Below, one piece after another: positions 8,504 to 16,645 of a stretch of 64,000 bases of DNA. Location of the stretch: the NCBI GenBank assembly GCA_002712005.1, contig PASP01000004.1, positions 179,671 to 243,670 on the forward strand, written 5' to 3'. The notes under the pieces are model-generated. The model worked only from the letters and a program-made list of their open reading frames with translations, did not search any database and was not told the origin of the DNA. The stretch is from Halobacteriovoraceae bacterium (GTDB lineage: Bacteria; Bdellovibrionota; Bacteriovoracia; Bacteriovoracales; Bacteriovoracaceae). Made by a program: the position numbers and the translations under genes. How positions within the stretch are numbered: the first letter of the stretch is position 1; every line of letters starts with the position of its first letter.

Positions 8504-10382
8504 TAGAAGATATATTCATATCCTGAAAGGGCCCTTTATTTGGGCCCTTTTATTTTTAGGGTGCCCAAACTTCTCAATGGCCAAAACACCATCAATTGAG
8601 AAATTATCCCGTGATCCCCAATGGCTAAAACTCTATCGTTACCACTCAGTAGGAAGCTCCAATGATTCAACTGTCACAAATGAAAGTTGGTTCTTTCACA
8701 GTGATGGCCGTCAAGATCCCTTAAAAGAGTTAGAAGAAGCGATAAACGTTCTTTCTCATAGTCAGGATAAGAGATGCTTATTTCCTGCACGAACTCTTTT
8801 CTTAAAGAGAAAAGGTCTTTTAAAAGAAGGATCTGACACTTGTCCAAAGTATGAATACTTTGCAAGAAAATTACAGCTTGAAAATATTTGGATCGTATTT
8901 GCTAGCTATTATGTGAATAATCCCAGTAGTGCCTTTGGCCATACTCTCTTTAAAATTGAGGGAAAAGGTAATCAACAAAATGATTATCTCGAGTATGGAG
9001 CTAATTTTGCCGCGCAGACAACGACTTCAAATCCCTTAATCTATGCTATTTTAGGGCTTACAGGGGGATTTAAAGGTAACTATGGATTGCTGCCCTACTT
9101 TGTCAAAATACAAGAATATAACGACAGTGAAACAAGAGACTTATGGGAATACAAACTCAATTTTAATGAAGAAGAAAAAGAATTATTCTTGGCCCACTTA
9201 TGGGAAATGGATCAAGCTCAATTTGATTACTATTATCTGACGGAAAATTGCTCCTATCACTTATTGGCCTTTCTTGAGGCGATAAGGCCCGAGCTTAAGT
9301 TCACTCAAAAAATGCCCTATTTTGTTCTTCCTTCAGAAACTCTATCTATTCTCAATAAAGAAAAAGGTTTTGTGGCCCAAATAAAAAAAAGGCCCTCCCA
9401 ATTCAATATTGTAAAACGAAGATTTGAGAACTTATCTCCCGCTGCTCAAGACTATTGGACAAGAACAAAAGATTATCACCCTGCCCCCTCTCTCTCTTCG
9501 ACAGAGAAGGCAAATTACCTCGATTACACTATTGATTATATCGACCTCAAGTTTCAAAAAGATCTCTACAAAGAAGCTCAAGCAGGATCAAAGAATGCTA
9601 AAATCACTCAGATAAAACGAGAGGTTAAACTTGAGAGATCGCGCTATAATGAGCCTTCAATAAAGATCACTCCCCGCTTAAAACAATCTCCTGAGAGAAT
9701 TCATCCCCCCAGAACTCTAAGTTTAGGATACCAGTGGCGTCAATATAGTAAGCAAGGACTTCAGGCCAAAACTCTTCATAAGAATACTCTCTTTGGATAT
9801 CGATTCTCTTTTCATGAAATGCTAGATAATCCTGAAGGAGCTCCAACTTGGTCAGAGTTAATCATGGGCAAAATCTTAGCTCGCTACGATGAAGAAGTTA
9901 AAAAAGTTTATCTTGATCAGTTTACGCTCTTTAGAACTCACGCAAATCAACAAACTCTCATGGCCCCTCATGACTTATCTTGGCTGGTAGAAATGGGAGC
10001 GAGGGACCACCTCTTCAGCGAACATCATGATTTTGGCCCCTATGTGAAGACCCATATTGGATATAATTGGCAAAATTCTAAAGAACTCTTTAGGATCGTA
10101 CTTCCCTTCGAGTTAGATTACTCTTCACGAAACTCCTATATAAAAAGTAATTGGAAACTCCTAGCTTCTCCACGTCTAAGTTATTATCGATATCTTACAA
10201 AGAAACTAAGAGGACATATTGATGTAGGGGCTATGTGGAGAAGTTATCAAAAGAACAAGACTTCAGGATTTCTAGAAAGTGCGTTTCAATATGACCTAAA
10301 TTCTTACTTTTCTTTGGAAGCAAATTCTTTTCTACAAAAGAAATTACATCGTTCAACTTTTCTAATGAAATACTATTTCTAG
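8490..10382 (+). CDS. DUF4105 protein with C-terminal barrel, first of two copies
   Basis: About 630 residues. The chosen start is TTG 8490 (ATG 8481 is the alternative), because codons from here give a good Sec signal peptide ending FLGCPNFSMA. DUF4105 domain at about 130-300: SAFGHTLF (His near 151) and ENCSYHLL (Cys near 254) are the candidate catalytic His and Cys of a papain-like, NlpC/P60-related fold. The C-terminal 250 residues alternate polar and aromatic residues and end in YYF, as outer-membrane barrels do. The start overlaps the end of the DUF3015 gene, and a terminator hairpin falls within the signal-peptide codons. The relative at 25660 has the same plan. Substrate unknown. Confidence 0.85.
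   Translation: MNLSNRRYIHILKGPFIWALLFLGCPNFSMAKTPSIEKLSRDPQWLKLYRYHSVGSSNDSTVTNESWFFHSDGRQDPLKELEEAINVLSHSQDKRCLFPARTLFLKRKGLLKEGSDTCPKYEYFARKLQLENIWIVFASYYVNNPSSAFGHTLFKIEGKGNQQNDYLEYGANFAAQTTTSNPLIYAILGLTGGFKGNYGLLPYFVKIQEYNDSETRDLWEYKLNFNEEEKELFLAHLWEMDQAQFDYYYLTENCSYHLLAFLEAIRPELKFTQKMPYFVLPSETLSILNKEKGFVAQIKKRPSQFNIVKRRFENLSPAAQDYWTRTKDYHPAPSLSSTEKANYLDYTIDYIDLKFQKDLYKEAQAGSKNAKITQIKREVKLERSRYNEPSIKITPRLKQSPERIHPPRTLSLGYQWRQYSKQGLQAKTLHKNTLFGYRFSFHEMLDNPEGAPTWSELIMGKILARYDEEVKKVYLDQFTLFRTHANQQTLMAPHDLSWLVEMGARDHLFSEHHDFGPYVKTHIGYNWQNSKELFRIVLPFELDYSSRNSYIKSNWKLLASPRLSYYRYLTKKLRGHIDVGAMWRSYQKNKTSGFLESAFQYDLNSYFSLEANSFLQKKLHRSTFLMKYYF
8526..8558 (+). terminator. Terminator hairpin downstream of the DUF3015 gene
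   Basis: AAAGGGCCC (8526-8534), loop TTTATTT, GGGCCCTTT (8542-8550), then TATTTTTA. A perfect 9-bp GC-centred stem. It lies inside the signal-peptide codons of the DUF4105 gene. Confidence 0.8.
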
Positions 10383-11023
10383 CTATTCCACCAAGAAAAC
10401 TTAATATACATAGATTGTTTCTTGGAGATAATGAGGTAATGAGTCGTGAAAAATCCTCCACCGGGGTATAATTCAACACCATCTTCAAACTTTATAATTT
10501 GAACAAGTTCACCCATAAAAGTTTTGCGAATATAGTCTTGTGTTCCAGAGCTGGCCTTAAAGAAAAGATCTACAAAGAGCTCATCAAATTCAGAAAAGCT
10601 ATATTCATCAATAATCTCGGATTGAAGAGATAACTCAGTTGCATCAATTTCAACATTTAAGAAAGAAAGGATATGAGAAATATCTGCAAGTTCAATTTCA
10701 TTACGTTGAATTTCATCTAAAGAAAAATGAAAAAGAGAAGTAATTCTTTGGTCATAATCGCTCTCATTTTCTAATTCATTAGAGCGCATATGCCCAACTT
10801 CAGCTTCCACGTTTCCAGGAAGAGGGAAAATGCTTAAGCAAACTCTTTCATTATCTCTTACTAGTGCATCCTTATGAAATCTCTCTTCTGAAGCGCATGA
10901 GTTATAAGATACCTCAAAGCGACCGCTTTCCACTAAATCTCTTACTACAGGATGATCCTCGTAATAAGCAAGGGCCTGTTTCCATGTCAAAAGAGTTAAG
11001 GTGAATAAAATAAGTGATTTCAT
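10379..11023 (-). CDS. Secreted protein of unknown function, 214 aa
   Basis: Not recognised. Signal peptide MKSLILFTLTLLTWKQALA, so the product is exported. The mature part is acidic, with two Cys near residues 43 and 62, and ends in a beta-rich segment (ELYPGGGFFTTHYLII). The start at ATG 11023 is chosen because GGAGG lies 5 bases upstream; an in-frame start 21 bases earlier has no ribosome site. It converges on the DUF4105 gene with the two stop codons superimposed on CTAG (10379-10382). Confidence 0.7.
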   Translation of the reverse strand: MKSLILFTLTLLTWKQALAYYEDHPVVRDLVESGRFEVSYNSCASEERFHKDALVRDNERVCLSIFPLPGNVEAEVGHMRSNELENESDYDQRITSLFHFSLDEIQRNEIELADISHILSFLNVEIDATELSLQSEIIDEYSFSEFDELFVDLFFKASSGTQDYIRKTFMGELVQIIKFEDGVELYPGGGFFTTHYLIISKKQSMYIKFSWWNS

Positions 11024-11144
11024 ATTTCCTCCATCGGAATTCAATGGAGTTCTAACATGGTCCTAACAAACGCATAAGAATAATAGTTCTGTGTTTCTTA
11101 TCTAAAATTTAGATAGTAACATCATAACCAACTGAAATTAGGAA

Positions 11145-11573
11145 TTATTTTTTAAGCTGTTTTTCGATTTTTGACATTACATCCTGCATATAATCTTCAG
11201 GCTGGCGGTAATCATATAAAACGCACTGCTTCCATTTATCGTAGGATGGCCTATCTTTCTTTTTGCTAAGTTGATCGTAAAGGTGAAAACAATTTAAGTA
11301 GAGTGAGCGTCCCTTATAATTCTCAGGCAAGAGATGAGGAAAGAGAAACTCAATAAGTTCAACCTCACTAGGGCGCTGAGACATTTGGGATATTTGTACG
11401 AGATCTTCCTTCCCTGTTTTTTGAACCCACTCATACATTCGACTCTCGAGTTTCTTTAATTCCTTAAAGTCCAATTGATCCGGAATAAGATCTAAGGTAC
11501 TCGTCGCAAAAGTACTCTTGAGAACGAATAAACAAAGTAAGCTAAAGATTTTTTTTCCAACTCTTTGATTCAT
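11145..11573 (-). CDS. Small secreted protein, 142 aa, downstream of a transglycosylase-like gene
   Basis: Not recognised. Signal peptide MNQRVGKKIFSLLCLFVLKSTFA, followed by a largely helical, charged domain with two Cys (LNCFHLY, KQCVLYDY). It is translationally coupled to the gene upstream: the stop TGA of that gene and this ATG share one base (TGATG at 11571-11575). That coupling favours the ATG at 11573 over the longer in-frame start at 11591 and suggests the two products work together in the periplasm. Confidence 0.7.
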   Translation of the reverse strand: MNQRVGKKIFSLLCLFVLKSTFATSTLDLIPDQLDFKELKKLESRMYEWVQKTGKEDLVQISQMSQRPSEVELIEFLFPHLLPENYKGRSLYLNCFHLYDQLSKKKDRPSYDKWKQCVLYDYRQPEDYMQDVMSKIEKQLKK

Positions 11574-12982
11574 CAGCACTCTCCCACACATTTTAATGCT
11601 TTTGGATCGGAACAGATCTCAGTTTGATTGAGTTCCTGACAGTGCGAACTTCTTGTCCCACAAGGTGGATAATTTTTTTCTTTTTGAATACAACGATTGA
11701 TACTAATAATGTGATTGATGGTTTCGTTGGCCTGTCCACTTCCCGAGTTCTTGAGATTATTTACCCAAGCGTAGATTCCCCCATTAGAGTTGCGGCTAAG
11801 GGCATTTCTTTTAAATCCCCCTACTCCCATATTGTAAGCTCCTGCACAGGCAAGGAGTCGCAAGTTAGCATCCATCGACTCTCTTTCATTCTTTAAGCGA
11901 AGAGCGCAATCTCTTAGCATCATTGCACTGGCAGCAATAACCACTTCGTGATTATCATTATCTCCCATATAGGATTTATTAATTTGTGAGCTACTGGGCT
12001 TTTCAAAAGGAAGGGCTTCCCAAAAGGCTTTGATCTCATCTCTTCGACTTCTCATATTCATATTACTCACCCGAGATGCCAAAGCTCTTTGATAGTCTAT
12101 ATTTTCAATCGATCCTTCACGCCACAAGTTTCCAAGTTCAGAAATTTGATCCAGACTTTCAGAATCTCTTGGACTATGATTAAGCATATTCTTAAGTTCT
12201 TTAACGGCAATTCCAGTAAACTGTCCCAAACCAACGGCTCCCGAGTGAGAACTTCCTCCTTCAAAATGAGCACTTTCCCTAAAGATAAGACAAGTGAGTA
12301 AAGTATTAAAGTCCCCTTCGTCTATTCTTTCTCCATTTCCTTGCGCCACAGTCGTAGCGGCTTTAGAAACGACAGCTATTGAATTCTTATATTTATTTCT
12401 ATAATCATCGGTATAACTTCTCTCCCTCTCATAACAGGCGAGGTAGGAGTCCTTCTCATTATCGCTTTTAAAAAGTAGAGCTTCTAAATCGGCATCCACT
12501 TGCAAAGCCTCAGGTCTAGGCACTGGTCGGGTACTTCCTAATTCGGCCCTCTGTTCAATATGAGCAGGTCTGGCCACAGGCCTCAGAGAAACCTCAGGAC
12601 TACATTTTTTCTCAGTAGGATTCATTTGTTCATTTTGAACCAATTGAATCTGGGTATCGATACTCTTTGTTAAGTCTTCAAGAACTGCATCTTGAGCCTG
12701 TGATTCTTGTTGAATAGGCCCGAAGTACATCGATGATTTTTTAAACCACTCTTCAGAAACTCTAACAGGCTCTTCTAATCCTGATTCGTTAACAACTTGA
12801 AGCTGAACATCCCAACGACCTTCTTCTGGAGATCTAAGCATGACCATCGTACCTGCAGAGATCTCCCCTCCTCCAGCAATCTGAAGAGTGCTATTAACGA
12901 TATAGTAATCCCCTTGGACCAGCTCTAGGGCCAAGATATTCTTAATGAAGAAAAATAATAGAATTAACGAATAAAATCTCAC
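11573..12982 (-). CDS. Secreted lytic-transglycosylase-like (SLT fold) protein
   Basis: 469 residues with a signal peptide (about 1-18). Residues 20-80 look like a small SH3-type beta domain (GDYYIVNSTLQI, GTMVMLRSPEEG). After a linker, the lysozyme-like core holds CLIFRES (candidate catalytic Glu near 236), GAVGLGQFTG (the G-x-x-Q motif) and AGAYNMGVGGF, the three landmarks of SLT transglycosylases that cleave peptidoglycan glycan chains. The C-terminal 50 residues have six Cys, probably disulfide-bonded. It is coupled to the small secreted protein gene downstream. In a predatory lineage a role in prey or self cell-wall remodelling is plausible, but that is inference. Confidence 0.82.
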   Translation of the reverse strand: MRFYSLILLFFFIKNILALELVQGDYYIVNSTLQIAGGGEISAGTMVMLRSPEEGRWDVQLQVVNESGLEEPVRVSEEWFKKSSMYFGPIQQESQAQDAVLEDLTKSIDTQIQLVQNEQMNPTEKKCSPEVSLRPVARPAHIEQRAELGSTRPVPRPEALQVDADLEALLFKSDNEKDSYLACYERERSYTDDYRNKYKNSIAVVSKAATTVAQGNGERIDEGDFNTLLTCLIFRESAHFEGGSSHSGAVGLGQFTGIAVKELKNMLNHSPRDSESLDQISELGNLWREGSIENIDYQRALASRVSNMNMRSRRDEIKAFWEALPFEKPSSSQINKSYMGDNDNHEVVIAASAMMLRDCALRLKNERESMDANLRLLACAGAYNMGVGGFKRNALSRNSNGGIYAWVNNLKNSGSGQANETINHIISINRCIQKEKNYPPCGTRSSHCQELNQTEICSDPKALKCVGEC

Positions 12983-13061
12983 AATTGCCTCTTCGGCAAT
13001 TTTTCGGAGAATTCAAGAGAAAAATAGTAAAGAATAATTTAAATATCAGCTATTTATAGCT

Positions 13062-13814
13062 CTAATAAGTAAGCCCTACCTGGATCACCCCACCTTTCTT
13101 AGCCGGAATAATAGCAAACTCGTAAGGAAGGTCTCTATCGTAGAGATATTTTAGCCCCCAGCCGTAAGCGGCTCCAATCCCCATCCCGACTAAGACATCA
13201 TGGAGGTAGTGCCAGTCATCATTTATACGACTCACACTTATGAAAGTTGCCGCTCCATAGGCAATAGAGCCATAGGCCCAACCATGGCGGGCAGCCACTA
13301 CGGAGGCAAATGCGAAGGACATAGAAGAGTGGCCGGAAGGAAAGCTCGCCCTATCCTCTGGATAGCCAGGTCTTTTCTCCTGAATAAAAGTCTTTAAAGT
13401 GACCGTAGTAATTAAAGTATAAAGAGAAGCCTTAAACATATGCTCACTCGCTCTCATACTTTCTTTGTCCTCATTCATATATCCATTGTAGAAATGAGAT
13501 AAGGTATAAATTCCATTGAGAAAGCCCCAACCCATGACCTCTCCAACGTCCCCAAGCTCACCAAATGGTCTCGCGCTTTTGAAAGATTCTCTCTTATTAT
13601 AAGTCCTTCTTCCCTTGTTCAAATAAACCATTCCTGCGGCAACTAAGCTTCCCCCTAAGATATACTTAGCATCTGTTGTAAATGGTGCAGAAAATTCTGT
13701 TAACAGTCGCCGTCCAAAGCTTAAATCTTTAACGTCTGATTCTTTAATATTATTTCCAAAAGTCGTTAAAGAAAAAATAAAGAGAAAAATAAATATAAAT
13801 ATTTTCTTCATCAT
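13062..13814 (-). CDS. PAP2-type (phosphatidic acid phosphatase) membrane protein
   Basis: 250 residues. The three PAP2 motifs are complete: KTFIQEKRP (Kx6RP), PSGHS and SRINDDWHYLHDVLVG (SRx5Hx3D), with the catalytic His pair in the second and third. An N-terminal signal or membrane segment (KKIFIFIFLFIFSLTTFG) puts the active site outside the cytoplasm. Likely substrates are lipid phosphates or isoprenyl pyrophosphate. It overlaps the upstream barrel gene by 4 bases (ATGA), so the pair forms one operon, possibly lipid metabolism at the outer membrane. Confidence 0.9.
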   Translation of the reverse strand: MMKKIFIFIFLFIFSLTTFGNNIKESDVKDLSFGRRLLTEFSAPFTTDAKYILGGSLVAAGMVYLNKGRRTYNKRESFKSARPFGELGDVGEVMGWGFLNGIYTLSHFYNGYMNEDKESMRASEHMFKASLYTLITTVTLKTFIQEKRPGYPEDRASFPSGHSSMSFAFASVVAARHGWAYGSIAYGAATFISVSRINDDWHYLHDVLVGMGIGAAYGWGLKYLYDRDLPYEFAIIPAKKGGVIQVGLTY

Positions 13815-14800
13815 TTTATAAAACCTTCTAACATATTAGTCATATCGAATTGATAAACTAGGGCAAAGAAGAAGCTTTTCTCTTCAATTTCATAATCTAT
13901 TTCAAGGTTATTACTTCGATCCTCATTAGTTGCATTATATACTCTTGAACTTCTCCAATGACTAAATTGCAAAAGAGTCTCATTTGTTAAAGCATAATTA
14001 ATTCTAAATCTTGCACCTATTAAATATCCTTTATCAGCGGTTTTTGTTAACTCGGGGGTGATAACATCATAATCTGAACTTAGAGCAAATTCGCCCCCCA
14101 ACTGAAAGCTCCATTTTTTCAAAGGTCTCCAAATATAACCTAGTTCGAGACCAACTTCCGTATAGGCTTCTTTTACAGACTTTCTAGAGTCCCCAGGCTG
14201 ATAGAAGTTTTTCTTACCGAAGTAATGTGAGTATAATCTCCCGTAAAGAGAATCTTCTTCATATTTATGAGAGAAACGATATTCCAAAAATATATCATGT
14301 CCTCCTCTGAAAATTTTCTTCGGTTGCTCTTCAATATCAAAAGGATTCATTTTGAAATATATCTGCTGATTCCAACTTTCTTTTTCACTTTCAAATTCAT
14401 AAGCAACAACAATTTCAGGATCTAAAAAGCCACTAGAGCTTGAATAATAATTAGGTTCGCCAGCTCTATTACTTAAAGGTCCAAATTTAAGTTCATATTC
14501 TCTGTCAATGTCATAATGGAGATCAATTCCTAACATTAATCTCTTCCACGGCACAATAGCTGTAGAGATTCGACATTCATTTGACTTATACTTTTGTTCA
14601 TCAATCATTCCGAAGTTAGACTCATACTCGACTTCTAAATGACCATTTCCACAACCCAATCTCTGGAATCCTTTAAATTCAGCTGGAATAAAGTTTGGAT
14701 TATCGATCTTTAATTCAAAGGACCATACATTGCTTACACTTAGGCAAACAAAAATTGGAACAGACAATAAATATATAAAGTTCTTTTTTATTAATTTCAT
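13811..14800 (-). CDS. Outer-membrane beta-barrel protein, 329 aa
   Basis: Signal peptide (MKLIKKNFIYLLSVPIFVCLSVSNVWS), then alternating polar and aromatic strands typical of an outer-membrane barrel (e.g. IYFKMNPF, LYGRLYSHYFG, FFFALVYQF). No family recognised. I use the ATG at 14800; a TTG five codons earlier is possible. It overlaps the PAP2 gene by 4 bases and diverges from the DUF4266 gene, 53 bases away. Codons are more A/T-rich than those of the flanking housekeeping genes. Confidence 0.7.
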   Translation of the reverse strand: MKLIKKNFIYLLSVPIFVCLSVSNVWSFELKIDNPNFIPAEFKGFQRLGCGNGHLEVEYESNFGMIDEQKYKSNECRISTAIVPWKRLMLGIDLHYDIDREYELKFGPLSNRAGEPNYYSSSSGFLDPEIVVAYEFESEKESWNQQIYFKMNPFDIEEQPKKIFRGGHDIFLEYRFSHKYEEDSLYGRLYSHYFGKKNFYQPGDSRKSVKEAYTEVGLELGYIWRPLKKWSFQLGGEFALSSDYDVITPELTKTADKGYLIGARFRINYALTNETLLQFSHWRSSRVYNATNEDRSNNLEIDYEIEEKSFFFALVYQFDMTNMLEGFIK

Positions 14801-14853
14801 AAATACTAGTATCAAACTTAGATTTAGCTAAATTCTACCACAAGGAAGGCATA

Positions 14854-15057
14854 ATGAAATTACTAGGAGTTCTTTTTATCATCTTTATCTCAGGATGTGC
14901 CAATGTTCATCAAATTGACCGAGGTGTTTTATCAAAAAATATTATGCAACTAGATCCTCACCCTGAAGAGTCTGTATTTAGAAATGAAGTACACTCCTTT
15001 AGAGAGTCCTCCATTGGAGGTAACTCTGCGGTAGGAGGTGGTTGTGGATGTAACTAG
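14854..15057 (+). CDS. DUF4266 lipoprotein with C-terminal GGGCGCN
   Basis: 67 residues. Lipobox ISGC puts the lipidated Cys at residue 15, leaving a mature lipopeptide of about 53 residues. The sequence matches the DUF4266 family: RGVLSKNIMQLDPHPEESVF, then SIGGNSAVGGGCGCN in pieces, ending in a Cys-Gly-Cys pair at residues 64 and 66. The role is unknown. The CxC tail next to a thioredoxin gene suggests a redox-active or modified tail. An AAGGAAGG site precedes the ATG. The last codons contain the AGGAGG ribosome site of the DUF3570 gene, which it overlaps by 14 bases. Confidence 0.85.
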   Translation: MKLLGVLFIIFISGCANVHQIDRGVLSKNIMQLDPHPEESVFRNEVHSFRESSIGGNSAVGGGCGCN

Positions 15058-16219
15058 TTCAAAAAAATGGAGACTACTGTTTTTTACTTCTTTAAGTGCA
15101 TTTTCCAATATTCAAAATACTTTTGCTGAAATGCTTGAAAAAGGGAAAACTAAAATAACATCCGTATTTAATTTCTATCATCAAAATAGTGATAATGGTG
15201 GCCAAGTTATAGATAACTCAGGCAGAGAAGAAACTAATGTATTTGAACCTATGGTTTTCATTGAACATCAAATCACAGAAGACACTGCTTTAACTGGACA
15301 AATTACTTTTGATGCATGGACTGCTGCAAGTGATACTAAATTGGATTCGTACACTGGAGCAAGTAATGGTGATCCAATAAAAGGACAAACAAGAGTATCT
15401 GGTAATTTAGGAGCTAAGCAAGAAAAAGGAAAGTGGAGCTACGGAGCAAAACTTGGCTTTTCTTCTGAATACGATTATCAATCACTAAATGGTTCTTTAA
15501 ATCTCTCAAGGTCTTTTGCGAATGACAATTTTGTCTTATCTCTCGGTATACAATACTATTCCGATCAACTTTCAGCTTTTCAAGATTTATCTAGCCCAGA
15601 AACAGCAAAAATTAAATCTGGCTTAAATCGAAATATATTTTCTACAAACCTTACAGCGAGCCAGCTCCTCTCTCCATATGAAATCATTCAGTTTGATTTA
15701 ACATTTGCTAGATCTTCTGGATTCCTTGAAAGTACCGCCAACAGTGTAAATGTAAATGGTCAAAGATTTTTCGAAGAGCTTCCAGACTCGAGAAGTCGAT
15801 ATGCCCTTTCAACTAAATATGTAAGAGCTTTAACTCAAGACTCTGCACTTCATTTAAGTTATAGATATTATTTTGATCAATGGAATATTGACTCACATAC
15901 TTCGCGAGTTGCTTATCTTAAAGAAATAAATGATGATGAAGATTTTATTGAAGTCTCATTACGACATCACTTTCAAGAGAAAGCAAAGTACTATAAAGAT
16001 AGTTTTACAATCCAAGAAAGTTTCATGACAAGTGACTCAGATATGAACCAATTTCATTCTTATGAATCTGGTATTTATTACAAAAAAAACTTAGAGGACT
16101 CTAGTTATTTTGGGGTCAAACTTGAAAATTTAACATGGAGCCACGGCTTAGTCTATTATCAAAGAAATACAGGTCTACGTTTAGGTTACTATCAATCTTC
16201 AATTAGTTTTGAATTTTAA
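15044..16219 (+). CDS. DUF3570 outer-membrane barrel with candidate flavinylation motif
   Basis: About 391 residues: signal peptide ending NTFA, then a beta-barrel ending in Phe (SISFEF), as expected for an outer-membrane protein. Near residue 101 lies DSYTGAS (15344-15364), which fits the Dxx(S/T)GA(S/T) sequence that ApbE enzymes modify with FMN. I choose the GTG at 15044, 5 bases after AGGAGG (15033-15038); GTG 15038 is the alternative. The AGGAGG lies within the DUF4266 gene, so translation is coupled. Family function is not established; the ApbE and thioredoxin genes downstream suggest an extracytoplasmic redox role. Confidence 0.85.
   Translation: MDVTSSKKWRLLFFTSLSAFSNIQNTFAEMLEKGKTKITSVFNFYHQNSDNGGQVIDNSGREETNVFEPMVFIEHQITEDTALTGQITFDAWTAASDTKLDSYTGASNGDPIKGQTRVSGNLGAKQEKGKWSYGAKLGFSSEYDYQSLNGSLNLSRSFANDNFVLSLGIQYYSDQLSAFQDLSSPETAKIKSGLNRNIFSTNLTASQLLSPYEIIQFDLTFARSSGFLESTANSVNVNGQRFFEELPDSRSRYALSTKYVRALTQDSALHLSYRYYFDQWNIDSHTSRVAYLKEINDDEDFIEVSLRHHFQEKAKYYKDSFTIQESFMTSDSDMNQFHSYESGIYYKKNLEDSSYFGVKLENLTWSHGLVYYQRNTGLRLGYYQSSISFEF
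15344..15364 (+). other. Candidate FMN attachment motif (DSYTGAS) in the DUF3570 protein
   Basis: Codons for Asp-Ser-Tyr-Thr-Gly-Ala-Ser. ApbE transfers FMN to the Thr or Ser of a Dxx(S/T)GA(S/T) motif, so the Thr at 15353-15355 would be the acceptor. The enzyme is encoded two genes downstream. Confidence 0.5.
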
Positions 16220-16227
16220 GGGACTAT

Positions 16228-16641
16228 ATGAAATTAATAATAATTCTTCTCTATTTATTATTTTCAAATGCAGAAGAAATGCCAACAATAAAAATTGCAC
16301 AATATAAAAATAATAAGCCATTTATTTTAGAAAATATTAATAAAAAAATTGTCATTAATTTCTGGGCTACATGGTGCACTTCATGCATAAAAGAAATTGA
16401 TGAACTTGAACGTTTAAAAAATAATAATCCAAACGTCGAATTTATTGCGATTAACGCAGGAGACTCTAAGAAGAAAATTAAAAAATTTTTAAAAAAGCAT
16501 CCTTGGACATATAAGATACTCATGGATGTTGATAAGTCCATCTCTAAAAGCTTAGGTGTGCTAAGTTTACCTCAGACATGGGTATTGGATAAGAAAAGAA
16601 CAATTATATATAAAAACACAAAACCTCCCTCAAAAATCTAA
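16228..16641 (+). CDS. TlpA-like thioredoxin-fold protein
   Basis: 137 residues, about the length of a single TlpA/ResA domain. The active site is WATWCTSC near residues 46-53 and the cis-proline loop is SLPQTWVLD near 113. A short hydrophobic N-terminus (MKLIIILLYLLFSNAEE) serves as signal peptide or anchor, so it acts in the periplasm as a thiol-disulfide reductase. The partner is probably the CxC tail of the DUF4266 lipoprotein or another redox protein of the cluster. The gene is strikingly A+T-rich with Lys/Asn/Ile bias. It begins 8 bases after DUF3570 and ends 4 bases before apbE. Confidence 0.88.
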   Translation: MKLIIILLYLLFSNAEEMPTIKIAQYKNNKPFILENINKKIVINFWATWCTSCIKEIDELERLKNNNPNVEFIAINAGDSKKKIKKFLKKHPWTYKILMDVDKSISKSLGVLSLPQTWVLDKKRTIIYKNTKPPSKI

Positions 16642-16645
16642 AATA

